Shown piece after piece: positions 12,683 through 13,221 of a stretch of DNA of 13,221 nt (the first letter of the stretch is position 1; the number at the start of each line of letters is the position of its first letter). The stretch covers positions 1-13,221 of the forward strand of contig CAJTPF010000034.1 of the NCBI GenBank assembly GCA_910578175.1, read 5' to 3'. The position numbers and the translations under genes are program-made. The notes under the pieces were generated by a model. The model worked only from the letters and a program-made list of their open reading frames with translations, searched no databases and had not been told where the DNA came from. This DNA is from an uncultured Lachnospiraceae bacterium (GTDB lineage Bacteria; Bacillota; Clostridia; Lachnospirales; Lachnospiraceae).

Positions 12683-13216
12683 ATGAAAAAGTGGCTATTC
12701 GTGATTTTAGCTTGTCTGTTAGGTGTTAGTAGTGCAGGGTGTGCAGTGTCACAAGTGCTTGAAAACAAAGCAGATAATCAGAAACACGCTGAGGAAGTCA
12801 GTAAAAAACTCATACGATACATCAATGAGAAAGATGTAGATGGTATTGAACAATTGTTTAATCAGTATTCTCGCAATGAGGACAAATTACGGAAAGATAT
12901 AGAAGATTTTTTTGATTATATTGATGGTGAAATCGTGGATTATAATATTAATTTTAGAGGAGAAGTTGGTTCATGGATAGAGGATGGAAAATGGCTTGAA
13001 CAAGAGATTCAGACAAACCTTGAAAATATTATAACCGATACGGGAACAAAATATTATATCGATTTTGGAGAATATACGATTTATACAGAAGATAAAGATA
13101 AGGAAGGAATGGTATATTTGAGGTTATGTGATGAAGATAAAAAACTTATATTTGGGATATGCTACACAAGTAGAAAAGTAGAAAGAAATGGATTTTCAAC
13201 TTTTCTACTTGTGTAG
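12683..13216 (+). CDS. Small lipoprotein (DUF5104-like), tandem duplicate with altered C-terminus
   Basis: A 177-aa paralogue of the preceding gene. It shares the lipoprotein signal (lipobox Cys at residue 19 in SSAGC), the KHAEEVSKKLIRYINEKDVD segment, GIEQLFNQYSRNE, DGEIVDY, ENIITDTGTKYYI and YTIYTEDKDKEG. Divergence is greatest in the middle (INFRGEVGSW against ITWGEVSLS). It starts at 12683 after AGAGG (7 bases). Both copies end their shared part at ICY; this one then reads on for 15 residues (TSRKVERNGFSTFLLV minus its end) encoded by the hairpin repeat that is non-coding after copy 1, because about 25 bases including the equivalent stop are missing. It stops at TAG 13214-13216, five bases before the window edge. 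A tandem, diverging lipoprotein pair after a secreted multidomain protein resembles an immunity array. Confidence 0.78.
   Translation: MKKWLFVILACLLGVSSAGCAVSQVLENKADNQKHAEEVSKKLIRYINEKDVDGIEQLFNQYSRNEDKLRKDIEDFFDYIDGEIVDYNINFRGEVGSWIEDGKWLEQEIQTNLENIITDTGTKYYIDFGEYTIYTEDKDKEGMVYLRLCDEDKKLIFGICYTSRKVERNGFSTFLLV
13162..13216 (+). repeat. Perfect 18-bp hairpin at the end of lipoprotein gene 2
   Basis: CTACACAAGTAGAAAAGT (13162-13179) and ACTTTTCTACTTGTGTAG (13199-13216) are exact inverted copies, separated by 19 bases. GAAA (13181-13184) and TTTC (13194-13197) can extend the stem past one mismatch. The hairpin lies wholly inside the coding end of the gene and includes its stop codon. The right half is the 33-base direct repeat also found after gene 1, where the matching left arm is absent. 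Sequence beyond 13221 is needed to see whether a T-run follows. Confidence 0.9.
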
Positions 13217-13221
13217 TATTG

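Noticed and set aside
1..13221. CRISPR array, tRNA or rRNA genes
   Set aside because: No regularly spaced identical repeats, tRNA cloverleaf or rRNA segments were seen; the only long direct repeat is the 33-base pair 570 bases apart.

Overview
The window looks like a chromosome segment from a low-to-moderate GC gut Firmicute, most likely a Lachnospiraceae member (Roseburia/Agathobacter/Butyrivibrio-like). This is inferred from strong AGGAGG-type ribosome sites, AT-rich intergenic regions, consensus sigma-A promoters, a secreted AmyE-type amylase with several CBM26-like starch-binding modules, a biotin synthase with features reported for obligate anaerobes, and a secreted thrombospondin-3-repeat/VWA/DUF4474-like protein. 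All genes read left to right except the partial IS gene at the left edge.

Layout. (a) 1-187: the end of an IS3-type insertion sequence (first 43 codons of OrfA, minus strand), next to a start-less remnant of a disrupted reading frame (188-349). (b) 411-2203: a visibly AT-rich three-gene operon with its own sigma-A promoter, two palindromes at or near that promoter and a strong terminator. It encodes a 61-aa protein, a RelA/SpoT-type (p)ppGpp synthetase-domain protein and a 176-aa protein of unknown function. It has the shape of a toxin-antitoxin or phage-defence (toxSAS-like) unit. (c) 2282-4361: a DUF1266-DUF2185 fusion followed by a YdhF-type aldo-keto reductase, probably co-transcribed. 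(d) 4362-7478: a secreted GH13 alpha-amylase with three starch-binding repeats joined by acidic Thr/Glu/Pro linkers, with its own promoter and terminator. (e) 7503-8610: a single bioB gene behind a BirA-type biotin operator that contains the promoter -35 box. (f) 8654-13221: a large secreted multidomain protein translationally coupled to a small lipoprotein gene, followed by a tandem duplicate of that lipoprotein gene. A 33-base direct repeat lies at or beyond each lipoprotein gene end, and the second copy forms an 18-bp perfect hairpin.

How the genes may work together. The amylase degrades dietary starch outside the cell. Biotin synthesis is controlled by end-product repression. The two regions most likely to hold undescribed biology are the RelA/SpoT operon beside the IS element, and the VWA/DUF4474-like protein with its tandem lipoproteins. 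The second resembles a polymorphic effector followed by an array of surface immunity lipoproteins. Both functional readings are inferences from gene order and domain architecture, not demonstrated activities.
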